Of a DNA stretch of 33,345 nt, positions 1-10,210 are shown piece by piece. The stretch covers positions 1 to 33,345 of the forward strand of contig NZ_JAFEIF010000029.1 of assembly GCF_017848645.1 (NCBI RefSeq), read 5' to 3'. The first letter of the stretch is position 1; each line of letters opens with the position of its first letter. Made by a program: the position numbers and the translations under genes. Source of the DNA: Limnohabitans sp. (GTDB taxonomy: Bacteria; Pseudomonadota; Gammaproteobacteria; Burkholderiales; Burkholderiaceae_C). The notes under the pieces were generated by a model. The model did not search any database. It was not told the origin of the DNA and worked only from the letters and a program-made list of their open reading frames with translations.

Positions 1-3000
1 CGCACTGCCCAGCACGTAGTTGGCCTGGTCAGCGCCTTGCAGGGCCAGGCCGCTCAGGGTGAAGCCCTGATTACCTGCGTTTTTGTCGGTGAAGCTGCCT
101 GCGCCGTAGCTCACCCCGATCGCGTCACCTTCCAAAGCCCCAGAGGGTGTGAGCACCACACCCGACAAGCTGGCTGTGCCGTCATACTCTTTTTGGACGG
201 CATTGGCACTGAGTGTCAATGCTTTTGGGCTGACCTTGAGCAGGCCAGAATTGATGGCAACGCCGTTGAAATTGACTGTGCCCGTGGTGCGCAGGTCGCT
301 GTGTTCAAAACTGTATGAACCCACGTTCAAGTAACCACCACCCGAGACCTTGCCTGTGGTGTTGACCACCGTGTTGAAGCTGACCGATGAGTTGCTGACA
401 TCGGTGGCCGTCCAGCGGCTGTTTTGTTGGCTCATGCTCAGGTTGGCGATGTTGGCACCATTGCAATCGTTGGCCACCAAGCAGTATTGCGCCTGAACCT
501 GTGTGGCCGCAGTGCCTGCAAGCGCGGCTGTCAGCGTGCCATAGGTGACCTCCTTGCCGCCCACATGGATGAGCAGATGATCGGCAGGCACCACGGTCAA
601 ATCGCCTTTTTGCACGATCACGGCATAGTTGTCCGGGGTCGGGGTCACGCTCAACCCATAAACAGCACTGTAACTGCCCGAGACCGGATTGGCAGCACCT
701 TGGTAACTGCGCGTCAATGTGCCCAATACGGCGTCTGCTGTTTCTCCATTTTTGAGTTGTCCCTCGAGAGCAAAGCCAGGGTCCACGGCCGTGTTGGGGT
801 CTTGTGTCACAAACATGCTGGTGTTACCAAGCTTGATGGTCAACGGGGCGCGGGTGATCGTGCCAACCTGGCCTGCGGCTGAGTTGGGCAAGGTGTAGTT
901 GGACAAAAGCGTGTTCTGCAAAGGTGTCAGGTCAGTGGCCTGTAGCGTGGTGCTCACAGTGCCCTGGCCCTGGTTGCCAGCCACCGTTGCACTGGCATAG
1001 GTGGCCGTTGTTCGCGAGACCGTGGCGCCTTCATCCGCATGGGCCCAGCCCGTGAGGCTGAAGTTATTCGGTGCCACTTGGGCAGCCACTGTCCCATCGT
1101 ATTCTTTGCTCACGTTGCCGATCAAACTTGCTGTCAGGGCTTTGGGCGTGATCTTGGCTGAACCCGCAGCGCTGGTGTTTTGCAACACGTAATTGCCTGC
1201 GTGTGTGCCGCTCAGGCTCAGGCCCGAGACCGTCGCCGTTTGGTTCACCACTTGGCCGCTCGGATCACGGGCCACGTTCTTGTCGGCAAAGTTGGCCGCT
1301 GTGTGCAAGATGCTGACGGTGTCGCCACCCAAGATGTCGGAACTGGTTTTGGCGCTGACAGTGGCAGCCGTGCCAGCGTCGTAGACCTTGTCCCCCACGC
1401 TGACCGAGACGGTCAGGGCTTTGGCTGAGATGGTGGCCAAGTCTGTGGCCGTGGTGCTTGTGAGGCTGTAGTTCCCCGCATCGGCTCCGGTCAGGCTCAG
1501 ACCCGAGACGGTAGCCGTTTTTTCCATCACGTTGCCATTGGCATCACGGGCTACGTTTTTGTCAGCAAAGTTGGCCGCTGCGAACCCGATGCTGACCGCA
1601 TCGCCACTGAAGATGTTATTGCTGGTTTTTGCGCTGACTGTGGCGGAAGTGCCGCCGTCGTACACCTTGTCCGCCACGCTCACCGCAACGGTCAGGGCCT
1701 TGGGCGTGATCTTGGCGGAGGTGACTGTTTCGCTGGCGATGCTGTAATTGCCCGCATCGGCACCTCTCAGGCTCAGACCGGAGACGGTGACAGATTGGCC
1801 AATGATGCTGCCGCTTGCATCGCGAGCCACGTTCTTGTCGGCAAAATTGGCAGACGAGTGCGCGATGTTGACCGTGTCGTTGCCGATGATGTCAGCGGAG
1901 TTGATGCTGTTCACAGTGGCCAGCAAGGTGGCGTCATAGGCTTTGTCTGCGGCCGTGGCGCTCACCGTCAAGGCTTTGGGCGTCACGTTCACGCTGGAGC
2001 CCGTGATGGACATGGCGTTGTAGTTGTCGGCCAGACCATTGTTGGCACTGGTGCCCAGTGCCAAACCTGTCACGCTGCTCAGGGACTGGTTGGCCTGCAC
2101 GTTTTTGTTGGCCAGGTTACTGGCATCGCCTGAACCCGTGACCGAAAAGGTCTGCCCGGCAACGCCAGTGGCAATGAGGTGCTGGCCTGAAAAGGTGGTG
2201 CCTGCGTCGTAGACGCGGGTGCCTGAGAGGGTCAGGTTGGCTTTGCCGATCGTCAGGCCACGGTTGATGTAGGCGATGCTGTAGTTGCTCAGCAAAGTGC
2301 CGCCGGTGCCCGCAACCAGCAGGTTGTCGGCATAGGCCGTGGTGCTGGCGTTGGTGCCCGTGCCGTAGCCGCTGATGGTGAAGCTGTCATTGCCTTGAAT
2401 GCCGTCGATGGTGGCGCCCGAGTTGGTTTGGGCAGCGCCGTTGTAGGTGACGGTGTTGTTCGCACCGGTCACGGTCAGGCTGCGGGGTGTCACGCTCACC
2501 GAGCTGCTGGCCGTGGTCCAGTTGTAGTTGCTGGCCAAGGCACCGCTCACCCCCACCAGGCTCAAGGTGCCCAGGCTTTGCAGGGTTTGAGCACTTTGAA
2601 CATTGGGGTTGGCCAGCGTGCCCGAGCCGGTGGCGGTGAAGGTCTCACCGTTGACACCCGCAATGCTGGTGAAGCTGCTGCCCGCGAAGGTGGTGGCAGC
2701 GTCATAGACCTTGGTGCCCGTGGCGCTCAAGTTGGCCTTGTTCACCGTCAGTGCGCCGTTGTTGTACGACAGGCTGTAACCCAAAGCCGTGACCACAGCG
2801 CTGCCACTGCTGCTTCCGCTGATGTCGTAGGTGCCTGCATTGACGGCACCTTGGGCGTTACCGCTGTAAACAGCGGAGCCCAGCAATGCAACGGTGTCAT
2901 TGCCGACCAGGCCTGTCGCTGTGAAGCCGTTGCCACCGGTGTACGCATTTCCATCGTAGGTCTTGGCTGCATTGCTAAAGCTCACGGACAAGCTGCGATT

Positions 3001-6000
3001 TTCGCGGTAGATGGCGTAGATGCCACTGCCCAGTGCGGTGGTGTAACCCACAGGAAAGCGTTCATCACTGTTGAAGCGGTTGTGGCCTTCCACGATGCCC
3101 AAGCCGGTGCTGCCCGCCACCGAGCCGGTGAACAAAGTGGCGCGACCGCTGCCGCCCACGCTCACGCCCCCGCTGCCCGTGAAGCTGATGTCGCCACCTG
3201 TGGCGGTGCCGGCGTTGGTGGACTTGCCTGCATTCAAAACCAGCGCATTGTCCGTGGCGTTGTTGGTGCTGACTGCCTGGGAGACGGTCAGGTCGGCGTT
3301 GGACTCGACCTTGATGGTGCCCGTGGCCGACAGACCGGCGGTGTTCACCGTGCCCAGTGTCAGCGCGTTGGTGTCGAAGTATTCGACGCTCTTGACGTTG
3401 CCCGCCAGGGTTTGCACATCGTTGCCGCTGTTGGCCAGCACCACGCTCGCGTTGCTGCCCAGCAATTCCAGGCCATTGGCCTTGATGGCAGCTGTTTGGG
3501 TCACGGTGCTGCTGGCCCCTGTGGCGTTCAAACTCAGGTTTTTGGTGGCTGCGGCATCGCCAACGGTCAATGCCGCATTGACCGCGATGTTGCCCCCCGT
3601 TTGCAAGCGGATGTCGCCCGTTGTTGCAGCGGTCGTCACAGCACCAGCCACTGTGACGGGCCCAGCGCTGGCGGTATCACCCAACACCAACTGTCCTGAG
3701 TTGATGCGGTTGAGTTCGGCTTGATCAAGCCCCAGCTTTTGACTGGCCAGTGTGGCGCTCAGCGTGTCAGCGGCACCCACCACGATTTCGTTGCCGTTGC
3801 GGGTTTTGATGTTCACTGTGCCGGTGGCACCTGCATCCACCACAGTGGCAGCACCCTCCAAGGTCAAGGCGTTGGCATGGATGTGGATGGTTTTGCTGTC
3901 AGCCACTTTCAGGCTGCCATTCAAACCGCCACTGCTGGTGATGACGACAGCACGATTGCCTGCTGTTTCAGTTTGGCCGGTGATGGTGAGGATCTCGCCA
4001 GCCTCCATCTTGGCAATCGATCGGACACCATCGCCCGCTGTCGATGCGCCCAGGATGTTCAGGTTGCCGGTGGCTTGGATATCGCGGTTGTCAGCGAAGT
4101 TGATGCCGTGATTAATTCTGGACTTGCCAGAGCCTGCCGTGATTGCGCCTGATGTTGCATCGATGCTGCCGCCGTTCGATAACGCTGCGCCTTGGGTGCC
4201 ACCGGTGCCTGTGACTGCGTTGCCTGCGCCAATGGCCATGCCTGCGCCGGTGTTGTCGATGGTGATGTTTTGACCCACCAGTTTGGTTTCGGTGCTGCCA
4301 GCAGGAACTGGAACCTTAGTGGATGTCGCCCCCACCTCAATAGCACTGTTGTTAAAGACAATGCTGCCTTGATTTGCCTGGATCAAGATATTGCCCGCCA
4401 CGCCACCCGTGTTCACCGATTGCAAACTCGTGTTACCTGTGATGGGTTCGTTGATGAGCCCTGCGTCCGTGTTAGTCCCGCGCTCCGACAGAAATAGGAT
4501 AGCTGTGGCTGCGGAGTTGTTTGTTTCCCCCTGCAAGGTGATGTTGCCCTTGGCCACTGCTTGCAAACCTGCGTTGATGTACAAGGCGTTGGCGGTGTTG
4601 TTGACTGAGGCACGGTTGTTGCCACGAATCGTGATGTCGCTGTCTGCTTTCACGCTGACGGCTTGCGAGCCCCAACCGCTTTTTGAGAACAACACGCCTG
4701 AGCCTGTGCCTGGGCCTGTCACAGTGCCCTCGATGGTGATGTTGCCCTTGGCTTCGAGTTTGGGGGCTTCAGGAAAACGGCCAATGTCCACGCCTTTACC
4801 AAATTGATTTGATGCCGTGGTTGTTGCCAGGCCCACGATATCGATATTAGCGTCGATGGCCAGCGTTTTGAGAGTGCTGTTACCGATAATGGAGACACCC
4901 GCAGTGGTACTTTGGCCACGAATTTTCAAGTCACCAGTGTCGGCGGTGATAGTTCCCGCACGCATGGAAAATGAGGAAAAAGCTTCCATTGCCCCCAGCG
5001 TCACATCGCCTCTGGTGAGCACTGTGGTGTTGTCACCGGATGCGCTGAAACGCAAACCCAGTCCAGTTTGGGAGTTCGAACCCTTGACTACCAAGGCCCC
5101 ACCATTCAGTGCCTCAAATACAACATTGGTGCCGTTGATGTTGGTGCCTGCGGTGACGCCTGTGATAGTGGCTTTGGAGGTTCCGTTGATGAAGCTGTTG
5201 CTTGTACCCGTGGTCGTGAAAGACGCACCACCGTTGATTTGCACACCATGAGATCCTGAGGCCGATCCGTTGGCTGCACCTTGAATTTCAAAAGACGCAG
5301 CTTTGATTTTTGCGGATGCGTTGAATGTGATGCCTCGCGAGCTTCCATCGGTGTTGTTGTTGGTGCCATCGAGTTTGAGCGTGCCGTTGGTTTCGATGGC
5401 TCTGCTGACTTGAATGCCTTTGCTGAGAGTTGCCGTGAATGCGTTGGCATTGCCACCCGGAATGCCCTTAGACAACATGTCAATGTTGACAAGACTTGTT
5501 CCCGTGGCCGTGATGGCGTTGTCAACAAAAATGCCGTTGTCGGCAATCAACTTAAGTGTGGCATCAGAACCGCTGTTGTTGCTGAACGCCAAGGCTGAGT
5601 TCACCGCAATATTGCCCTCACCCGCGCCTGCGGTGCCAGAGTTTGCAGTGGTCCTTAGGGTGACGCTGGTGCCTGCGTTGATGGCGGTTTGAATGGTGCT
5701 CGCTAATACTTGGCTGGTCGTTGACCCACTGGTGTCTTCGATCACTGTGGGGTCACCGTTGATCACTTCGGCTGGTGTGCCTGTGATGCTGACCACGATT
5801 TGGATATTGGTTGGGTCCAGCAACCACTCAGCCGCCTTGACGCGTGTGCCGGTGGTGGTCAGGTGGTCACCCGATGTCTCCACAAAGCCGCGTTGGCTCT
5901 CCAGCCTGGCTCCGCTGACGTCGGTGGTACGGGCCAGCACGCCGGTTTCTTCGTCACGGCCAATGTAAATGTCACCACCGGCTGTGCCGTTGGTGCTGTT

Positions 6001-6960
6001 GGCCGTGATGCTGCCGTCCACCTTGATCTGCCCGCCATCGGCCAGCAGATGCACCGCGCCCGCTTGCGCGCCGCTGGTGTCGATGTGGCCCGAGTGCAAA
6101 ACGCTGGCCACCGCCTGGCCCAGCGCTGCGGCCTGCATGTAGACCTGCCCGCCCTCGGCCACGATCACGCCGCCTTTTTGGTTGGCCACCGAGGCGTTGA
6201 TGCTCGCAGGCGTCAGCTCCAGCTTGATCTTGCCCGTGCGCCCAATCGGCACGGTCACCGTCTCTGCCGCGCCCAGCGCCACGCTGCCCTGAGGCGCGAT
6301 GATCTGGCCCTCGTTGCTCACGCGTGCGCCCAGCAAGGCCACATAGCCGCCCGGGGCCACGTTGATGCGGCCTTTGTTGACCACCTCGCCCGTGCTGCCC
6401 TCGCGCGTGTAGCGGCCATTGCCCGCCATGAAGTCGGCGTCCGAGATGTTGAGGGTGGAGGCGGTGAAGGCGCTGGCGCTCACGCTGCCGTCGCTGCCCA
6501 CCACAATGCCCTTGGGGTTGACCAGGACCACCTGGCCATTGGCCTGCAGCTGGCCCAGGATCTGGGTCGGGTTGTCAGACAGCACGCGGTTGAGCAGCAC
6601 CGACTGGCTGCTGGGCTGGGCAATGTTGACCTTGGCGTTGGCACCGATGTCAAAGCTGTCCCAGTTGACCACTGCCTTGCTGGTGCTTTGGGTGATGGCC
6701 ATCTGCTGGCCCGACTGGCTGATGGTGACCTGGCCTTGCGAGACCCGTCCGCCTTGGGGCAGGGTTTGCGACCAGGCCAGGCTGACCGCTGCAAAGCCCA
6801 GAGAAATCACGCCGAGAAAACGCAGACCCGAGCCCAGTGACCCAGCGCCAGAGGCAGCACCCGCACCCTGGCCTTTGGACTGGCTCGTGGCGTGTTCGCC
6901 CACGGCCACCAAGGCACCCAGGCGTTTGGAAAAGACGGTTTTGTAGCAAAGAGCGTTCAT
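1..6960 (-). CDS. Large TPS-type filamentous haemagglutinin-like adhesin, N-terminal ~2320 codons; C-terminus beyond left edge
   Basis: The minus frame starting at 6960 stays open to base 1; I read most of its codons and found no stop. Residues 1-25 match an extended signal peptide region (MNALCYKTVFSKRLGALVAV), with a hydrophobic segment at about 45-62 and a likely cleavage near SLAWSQ. Residues ~66-300 look like the TPS secretion domain (NRVLSDNP, then VNPKGIVVG in place of the usual NPNGI motif). A long Gly/Asn/Thr-rich beta-helix-like region follows. From about residue 1330 there are at least nine YDG/MBG-type repeats (TYDG, KVYDA, RVYDA, KAYDA, KVYDG, KVYDA, KEYDG), most preceded by a strand like PKALTVS. 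Family knowledge: such proteins cross the outer membrane through a TpsB pore and act in adhesion or biofilm. No TpsB gene is in the window. No clear Shine-Dalgarno precedes the ATG, but the signal region fixes the start. The C-terminus and total length are unknown. Confidence 0.9.
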   Translation of the reverse strand, partial: MNALCYKTVFSKRLGALVAVGEHATSQSKGQGAGAASGAGSLGSGLRFLGVISLGFAAVSLAWSQTLPQGGRVSQGQVTISQSGQQMAITQSTSKAVVNWDSFDIGANAKVNIAQPSSQSVLLNRVLSDNPTQILGQLQANGQVVLVNPKGIVVGSDGSVSASAFTASTLNISDADFMAGNGRYTREGSTGEVVNKGRINVAPGGYVALLGARVSNEGQIIAPQGSVALGAAETVTVPIGRTGKIKLELTPASINASVANQKGGVIVAEGGQVYMQAAALGQAVASVLHSGHIDTSGAQAGAVHLLADGGQIKVDGSITANSTNGTAGGDIYIGRDEETGVLARTTDVSGARLESQRGFVETSGDHLTTTGTRVKAAEWLLDPTNIQIVVSITGTPAEVINGDPTVIEDTSGSTTSQVLASTIQTAINAGTSVTLRTTANSGTAGAGEGNIAVNSALAFSNNSGSDATLKLIADNGIFVDNAITATGTSLVNIDMLSKGIPGGNANAFTATLSKGIQVSRAIETNGTLKLDGTNNNTDGSSRGITFNASAKIKAASFEIQGAANGSASGSHGVQINGGASFTTTGTSNSFINGTSKATITGVTAGTNINGTNVVFEALNGGALVVKGSNSQTGLGLRFSASGDNTTVLTRGDVTLGAMEAFSSFSMRAGTITADTGDLKIRGQSTTAGVSIIGNSTLKTLAIDANIDIVGLATTTASNQFGKGVDIGRFPEAPKLEAKGNITIEGTVTGPGTGSGVLFSKSGWGSQAVSVKADSDITIRGNNRASVNNTANALYINAGLQAVAKGNITLQGETNNSAATAILFLSERGTNTDAGLINEPITGNTSLQSVNTGGVAGNILIQANQGSIVFNNSAIEVGATSTKVPVPAGSTETKLVGQNITIDNTGAGMAIGAGNAVTGTGGTQGAALSNGGSIDATSGAITAGSGKSRINHGINFADNRDIQATGNLNILGASTAGDGVRSIAKMEAGEILTITGQTETAGNRAVVITSSGGLNGSLKVADSKTIHIHANALTLEGAATVVDAGATGTVNIKTRNGNEIVVGAADTLSATLASQKLGLDQAELNRINSGQLVLGDTASAGPVTVAGAVTTAATTGDIRLQTGGNIAVNAALTVGDAAATKNLSLNATGASSTVTQTAAIKANGLELLGSNASVVLANSGNDVQTLAGNVKSVEYFDTNALTLGTVNTAGLSATGTIKVESNADLTVSQAVSTNNATDNALVLNAGKSTNAGTATGGDISFTGSGGVSVGGSGRATLFTGSVAGSTGLGIVEGHNRFNSDERFPVGYTTALGSGIYAIYRENRSLSVSFSNAAKTYDGNAYTGGNGFTATGLVGNDTVALLGSAVYSGNAQGAVNAGTYDISGSSSGSAVVTALGYSLSYNNGALTVNKANLSATGTKVYDAATTFAGSSFTSIAGVNGETFTATGSGTLANPNVQSAQTLQSLGTLSLVGVSGALASNYNWTTASSSVSVTPRSLTVTGANNTVTYNGAAQTNSGATIDGIQGNDSFTISGYGTGTNASTTAYADNLLVAGTGGTLLSNYSIAYINRGLTIGKANLTLSGTRVYDAGTTFSGQHLIATGVAGQTFSVTGSGDASNLANKNVQANQSLSSVTGLALGTSANNGLADNYNAMSITGSSVNVTPKALTVSATAADKAYDATLLATVNSINSADIIGNDTVNIAHSSANFADKNVARDASGSIIGQSVTVSGLSLRGADAGNYSIASETVTSAKITPKALTVAVSVADKVYDGGTSATVSAKTSNNIFSGDAVSIGFAAANFADKNVARDANGNVMEKTATVSGLSLTGADAGNYSLTSTTATDLATISAKALTVSVSVGDKVYDAGTAATVSAKTSSDILGGDTVSILHTAANFADKNVARDPSGQVVNQTATVSGLSLSGTHAGNYVLQNTSAAGSAKITPKALTASLIGNVSKEYDGTVAAQVAPNNFSLTGWAHADEGATVSRTTATYASATVAGNQGQGTVSTTLQATDLTPLQNTLLSNYTLPNSAAGQVGTITRAPLTIKLGNTSMFVTQDPNTAVDPGFALEGQLKNGETADAVLGTLTRSYQGAANPVSGSYSAVYGLSVTPTPDNYAVIVQKGDLTVVPADHLLIHVGGKEVTYGTLTAALAGTAATQVQAQYCLVANDCNGANIANLSMSQQNSRWTATDVSNSSVSFNTVVNTTGKVSGGGYLNVGSYSFEHSDLRTTGTVNFNGVAINSGLLKVSPKALTLSANAVQKEYDGTASLSGVVLTPSGALEGDAIGVSYGAGSFTDKNAGNQGFTLSGLALQGADQANYVLGSA
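1104..1940 (-). repeat. Three tandem ~276-281 bp repeats encoding YDG-type domains in the adhesin
   Basis: Three adjacent copies lie at roughly 1104-1384, 1385-1663 and 1664-1940. The segment starting gccacgttcttgtcggcaaa at 1271 recurs with few changes at 1550 and 1826, giving periods of 279 and 276 bases (multiples of three). Each copy encodes one ~92-residue domain with K(V/A)YD near its start and an NFADKNVARD motif in its middle. The copies are much closer to each other than to the flanking YDG units, which suggests recent duplication. Confidence 0.8.
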
Positions 6961-7296
6961 GGCAGAAAACAGGCGGTGAATCAGCTCAAGCGAAACAAGG
7001 AATATGTTTTCTATTGATTCAGCTGGTTTATTTGCCAAATTTTCCGTTTGCCAATGGCTTTTGACATTACCCAATTGGGGTACTCGGCCATTGTTTTGAT
7101 GATTTTTTAGTTAAAAATACATTAAATTACAAATCTATGAATGTGGAATCAAATGCGCAGCGCCAAGCCTGCCGCCGCAGGCGGCCAGACTCCGTCATGC
7201 CCGCCGTCACACAACAAAAAAGGGCCACCAACCATAGGTTGGGGCCCTTGAGACTGCACCGCCCGTGAGGCGGTGAATGTGTTGACTGGCGTGTTC
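6961..7296. other. Intergenic region between the adhesin and secF; probable adhesin control region
   Basis: This 336-base gap has no convincing gene. It holds the secF terminator at its right end. Bases ~6990-7140 are clearly AT-rich and lie upstream of the adhesin start. Within them TTTGCCAA occurs twice at a 16-base interval (7031-7038 and 7047-7054), next to the palindrome CCCAATTGGG at 7070-7079. These could be regulator sites for the adhesin gene. I could not pick out a convincing -35/-10 pair. Confidence 0.5.
7214..7249 (-). terminator. Rho-independent terminator after secF
   Basis: On the minus strand the stem AAGGGCCCCAACC pairs with GGTTGGTGGCCCTT (one bulged base) around a 3-base TAT loop, and a run of six T follows. 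It lies about 50 bases past the secF stop. It should insulate the downstream adhesin gene from sec operon transcription. Confidence 0.9.
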
Positions 7297-8247
7297 TTAG
7301 ACCACCGCGCCCGAGTTTTCGTCGTTCGGATCGTTGTCTTTCTTGATCGGCTTGATCAAGTCTTCGCGCTGCAAGCCCAGCCACATGGCAATGGCGGCGG
7401 CCACGAAGACCGACGAGTAAATGCCAAAGCAAATGCCAATCGTCAGCGCCATGGCGAAGTAGTGCAGGGTTTCGCCACCGAACAACAGCATCGACAACAC
7501 CATGATCTGGGTTGAGCCATGCGTGATGATGGTGCGGCTGATGGTGGAGGTGATCGCGTTGTCAATCACTTCGACCGTGTTCATCTTGCGGTAACGGCGG
7601 AAGTTCTCGCGGATACGGTCAAAAATCACCACCGATTCGTTGACCGAGTAACCCAGCACCGCCAGCACCGCCGCCAGCACCGCCAATGAGAATTCCCACT
7701 GGAAGAAGGCAAAAAAGCCCAGGATGATGATCACGTCGTGCAAGTTGGCGATGATGGCCGAGACGGCGAACTTCCACTCGAAGCGAATGGCCAGGTAAAT
7801 CATGATGCCAATCACCACAAAGCCCAGCGCCTTGAGGCCGTCTTCGGCCAGCTCGTCACCCACCTGCGGGCCCACAAACTCGGTGCGGCGCAGCGTGACA
7901 TCGGGGTCATTGGCTTTGAGGGCCATCAAAACTTTTTCGCTTTGCTGGGCCGAGCTCACGCCTTTTTGCGCGGGCAAGCGGATCATGACGTCACGTGCCG
8001 TACCGAAGTTTTGCACCTGCACCTCGGAAAAGCCGAGCGTGGCCACCGTGCCGCGCACCTTTTGCAGGTCTGCAGGCTGGCTGTAGCTCACCTCCATCAA
8101 GGTGCCGCCGGTGAACTCCACCGACAGGTGCAGGCCACGGCTGAACAGGAAGAAGACCGCCAGAGCGAAAGTGACAAAGGACACCGCGTTGAGCACCAGC
8201 GCGTGGCGCATGAACGGGATGTCTTTTCTGATTTTGAACAATTCCAT
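7297..8247 (-). CDS. secF: Protein translocase subunit SecF
   Basis: A 316-residue inner-membrane protein that works with SecD to support Sec-dependent protein export using the proton-motive force. The N-terminus has the first membrane helix after MELFKIRKDIPFM, then a periplasmic P1-type domain (VEFTGGTLMEVSY), and five C-terminal membrane helices from about residue 130. The family signature GYSVNESVVIFDRIRENFR lies near residues 198-216. The length is normal for SecF. A GGGGA ribosome site precedes the ATG, and the gene follows secD by 12 bases, so the two are co-transcribed. A strong terminator follows. The last residues (KKDNDPNDENSGAVV) form a polar cytoplasmic tail. Confidence 0.97.
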   Translation of the reverse strand: MELFKIRKDIPFMRHALVLNAVSFVTFALAVFFLFSRGLHLSVEFTGGTLMEVSYSQPADLQKVRGTVATLGFSEVQVQNFGTARDVMIRLPAQKGVSSAQQSEKVLMALKANDPDVTLRRTEFVGPQVGDELAEDGLKALGFVVIGIMIYLAIRFEWKFAVSAIIANLHDVIIILGFFAFFQWEFSLAVLAAVLAVLGYSVNESVVIFDRIRENFRRYRKMNTVEVIDNAITSTISRTIITHGSTQIMVLSMLLFGGETLHYFAMALTIGICFGIYSSVFVAAAIAMWLGLQREDLIKPIKKDNDPNDENSGAVV

Positions 8248-8259
8248 GGTCTTTTCCCC

Positions 8260-10140
8260 TTAGTCGGCTTTCACCGCAGTGCCGCCTTCAGGCCGCCACA
8301 CCGTGCCGATCGACACCGATTTGAGTTTTTTCTTGCCGCCGTACCACAGGTTGACCAAGCCACGCGAGAAGAACACCGCCGAGAACATGCTCGTCAAAAT
8401 GCCGATGCAGTGCACCACCGCAAAACCACGCACCGGACCAGAGCCAAAGGCCAGCAAGGCCACACCGGCAATCAGGGTGGTGATGTTGGAGTCAAAAATC
8501 GTGGCCCAAGCGCGGTCGTAACCGGCGTGGATGGCCGCCTGGGGGCTTGCGCCATTGCGCAGCTCTTCACGCACGCGCTCGTTGATCAGCACGTTCGAGT
8601 CGATCGCCATGCCCAACGCCAGCGCCATCGCGGCCATGCCGGGCAAGGTCAAGGTGGCCTGCAGCATCGACAAGATGGCCACCAAGAACAGCAGGTTCAC
8701 ACCCAACGCGATGCCGGAGAACAGCCCGAACATGGCGTAATAAATGACCATGAAGGCCACGATCACCAGGAAACCCCAGGTCACGCTGTTGAAGCCCTTG
8801 GCGATGTTCTCAGCGCCCAGGCTTGGGCCGATGGTGCGCTCTTCGATGATCTCCATGGGCGCGGCCAGCGAGCCCGCACGCAGCAGCAGCGCGGTGTCGT
8901 TGGCTTCGGCCGTGGTCATGCGGCCGGAAATCTGCACACGGCCGCCACCGATTTCGGCGCGGATCACAGGGGCCGTCACCACTTCGCCCTTGCCCTTTTC
9001 GAACAAGATGATGGCCATGCGCTTGCCCACGTTGTCGCGCGTCACGTCCTTGAAAATGCGGGCGCCCTTGGCGTCCAGCGTCAGGTTGACCACGGGTTCC
9101 TGCGTCTGGCCGTCAAAGCCGGGCTGGGCGTCGGTCAGGTTGTCGCCCGTGAGCACCACTTGCTTCTTGACGATCAAGGGGCGGCCGTCGCGCTCCAAGT
9201 AACGCTCAGCACCAAACGGGACAATGCCGCCTGCTTGCTCGGCGGCACGCGCCTCGGTGCTTTCGTCCACCATGCGCACTTCCAGCGTGGCGGTGCGGCC
9301 CAGAATGTCCTTGGCTTTGGCCGTGTCCTGCACGCCGGGCAGTTGCACCACGATGCGGTCCAGACCCTGCTGCTGGATCACCGGCTCGGCCACGCCCAGC
9401 TCGTTGATCCGGTTGTGCAGTGTGGTGATGTTTTGCTTCAAGGCCTGCTCTTGCACCTTGCGTGCGGCTTCAGGCTTGATGCTCACCACCAGGCGCAACT
9501 CAGCGCCATCGGTCACTTCACGCGATTGCAGATCGGCAAACTGGTCCGTGATCAGGCGCTTGGCAGCTTCTTGTTGCTGCGCGTCACGCAAGCGGATTTC
9601 GATGCTTTGGCCATTGCGGGCAATGCCGCCGTGGCGAAGGTCTTTCTCGCGCATCATGCTGCGCAAGTCCCCGGTCAGCGATTCGATCCGCTGGGTCAGC
9701 GCGGCCTGCATGTCGACCTGCAGCATGAAGTGAACACCACCGCGCAAATCCAGACCCAGGTACATGGGCGAGGCATGCAAGGCGGTCAGCCAGTCGGGGG
9801 AGCGCGAGACCAGGTTCAGCGCGACCACGAATTGGGGGTCGGCCGCGTCCGGAATCAAGGCTTTCTGAATCGCGTCCTTGGCCTTGAGCTGCTGGTCGGT
9901 GTTCTCAAACCGGGCACGGATCGACGTGCCTTCGAGCACCACGCTTTGGGGTGTGGCGCCTGCTGACTTGAGCGCGTCTTCAACCTTTTGCAGGGTGGAG
10001 GTGTCTACCTTGATGGTGGCCTTGGCTGAAGACACTTGTACGGCCGGGGCCTCACCAAAGAAATTGGGGAGGGTGTAGATCACCCCCAGCAACAATGTGA
10101 TCACGAGGATCACGTACTTCCAGACCGGATAACGGTTCAT
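8260..10140 (-). CDS. secD: Protein translocase subunit SecD
   Basis: A 626-residue partner of SecF in the SecDF export complex. It has one N-terminal membrane helix (residues ~8-25), a large periplasmic region with the typical [17 protein letters not shown] segment, and a C-terminal five-helix RND-type membrane domain with [20 protein letters not shown] place the start at MNRYPVWKY (10140), because the family begins just before the first membrane helix. The frame is open further upstream to 10179, but that extension runs through the terminator hairpin at 10161-10190 and looks non-coding. The ribosome site is weak. secF follows after 12 bases. Confidence 0.96.
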   Translation of the reverse strand: MNRYPVWKYVILVITLLLGVIYTLPNFFGEAPAVQVSSAKATIKVDTSTLQKVEDALKSAGATPQSVVLEGTSIRARFENTDQQLKAKDAIQKALIPDAADPQFVVALNLVSRSPDWLTALHASPMYLGLDLRGGVHFMLQVDMQAALTQRIESLTGDLRSMMREKDLRHGGIARNGQSIEIRLRDAQQQEAAKRLITDQFADLQSREVTDGAELRLVVSIKPEAARKVQEQALKQNITTLHNRINELGVAEPVIQQQGLDRIVVQLPGVQDTAKAKDILGRTATLEVRMVDESTEARAAEQAGGIVPFGAERYLERDGRPLIVKKQVVLTGDNLTDAQPGFDGQTQEPVVNLTLDAKGARIFKDVTRDNVGKRMAIILFEKGKGEVVTAPVIRAEIGGGRVQISGRMTTAEANDTALLLRAGSLAAPMEIIEERTIGPSLGAENIAKGFNSVTWGFLVIVAFMVIYYAMFGLFSGIALGVNLLFLVAILSMLQATLTLPGMAAMALALGMAIDSNVLINERVREELRNGASPQAAIHAGYDRAWATIFDSNITTLIAGVALLAFGSGPVRGFAVVHCIGILTSMFSAVFFSRGLVNLWYGGKKKLKSVSIGTVWRPEGGTAVKAD

Positions 10141-10160
10141 AAAGACTCGCGAACAGGATA

Positions 10161-10190
10161 TTAAAAAGGGGCCTCTCAAGCCAAGGCCCC
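10161..10190 (-). terminator. Intrinsic terminator or attenuator between yajC and secD
   Basis: On the minus strand GGGGCCT (10190-10184) pairs perfectly with AGGCCCC (10174-10168) across a 9-base loop, followed by TTTTTAA. It lies about 20 bases after the yajC stop and about 20 bases before the secD ATG. It may end part of the yajC transcription, so secDF output would depend on read-through or on another promoter. Confidence 0.75.
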
Positions 10191-10210
10191 AAGGACAAAG
10201 CCCGGAAGAA

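Noticed and set aside
2395..3699. Long plus-strand open frame (434 codons) over the adhesin region, and several shorter ones nearby
   Set aside because: They lie opposite the continuous adhesin frame, have low-complexity Ala/Gly/His/Val composition and no family likeness; they are shadows of the repeats.
7171..7185. GCCGCC-gca-GGCGGC hairpin left of the secF terminator
   Set aside because: Only six base pairs, without a T-run, and a better terminator lies just before it; probably a local GC palindrome.
7738..9966. 742-codon plus-strand open frame opposite secF and secD
   Set aside because: secD and secF are unmistakable on the other strand. The product is rich in His, Gln, Arg and Ala, as expected for an antisense frame of a high-GC gene.
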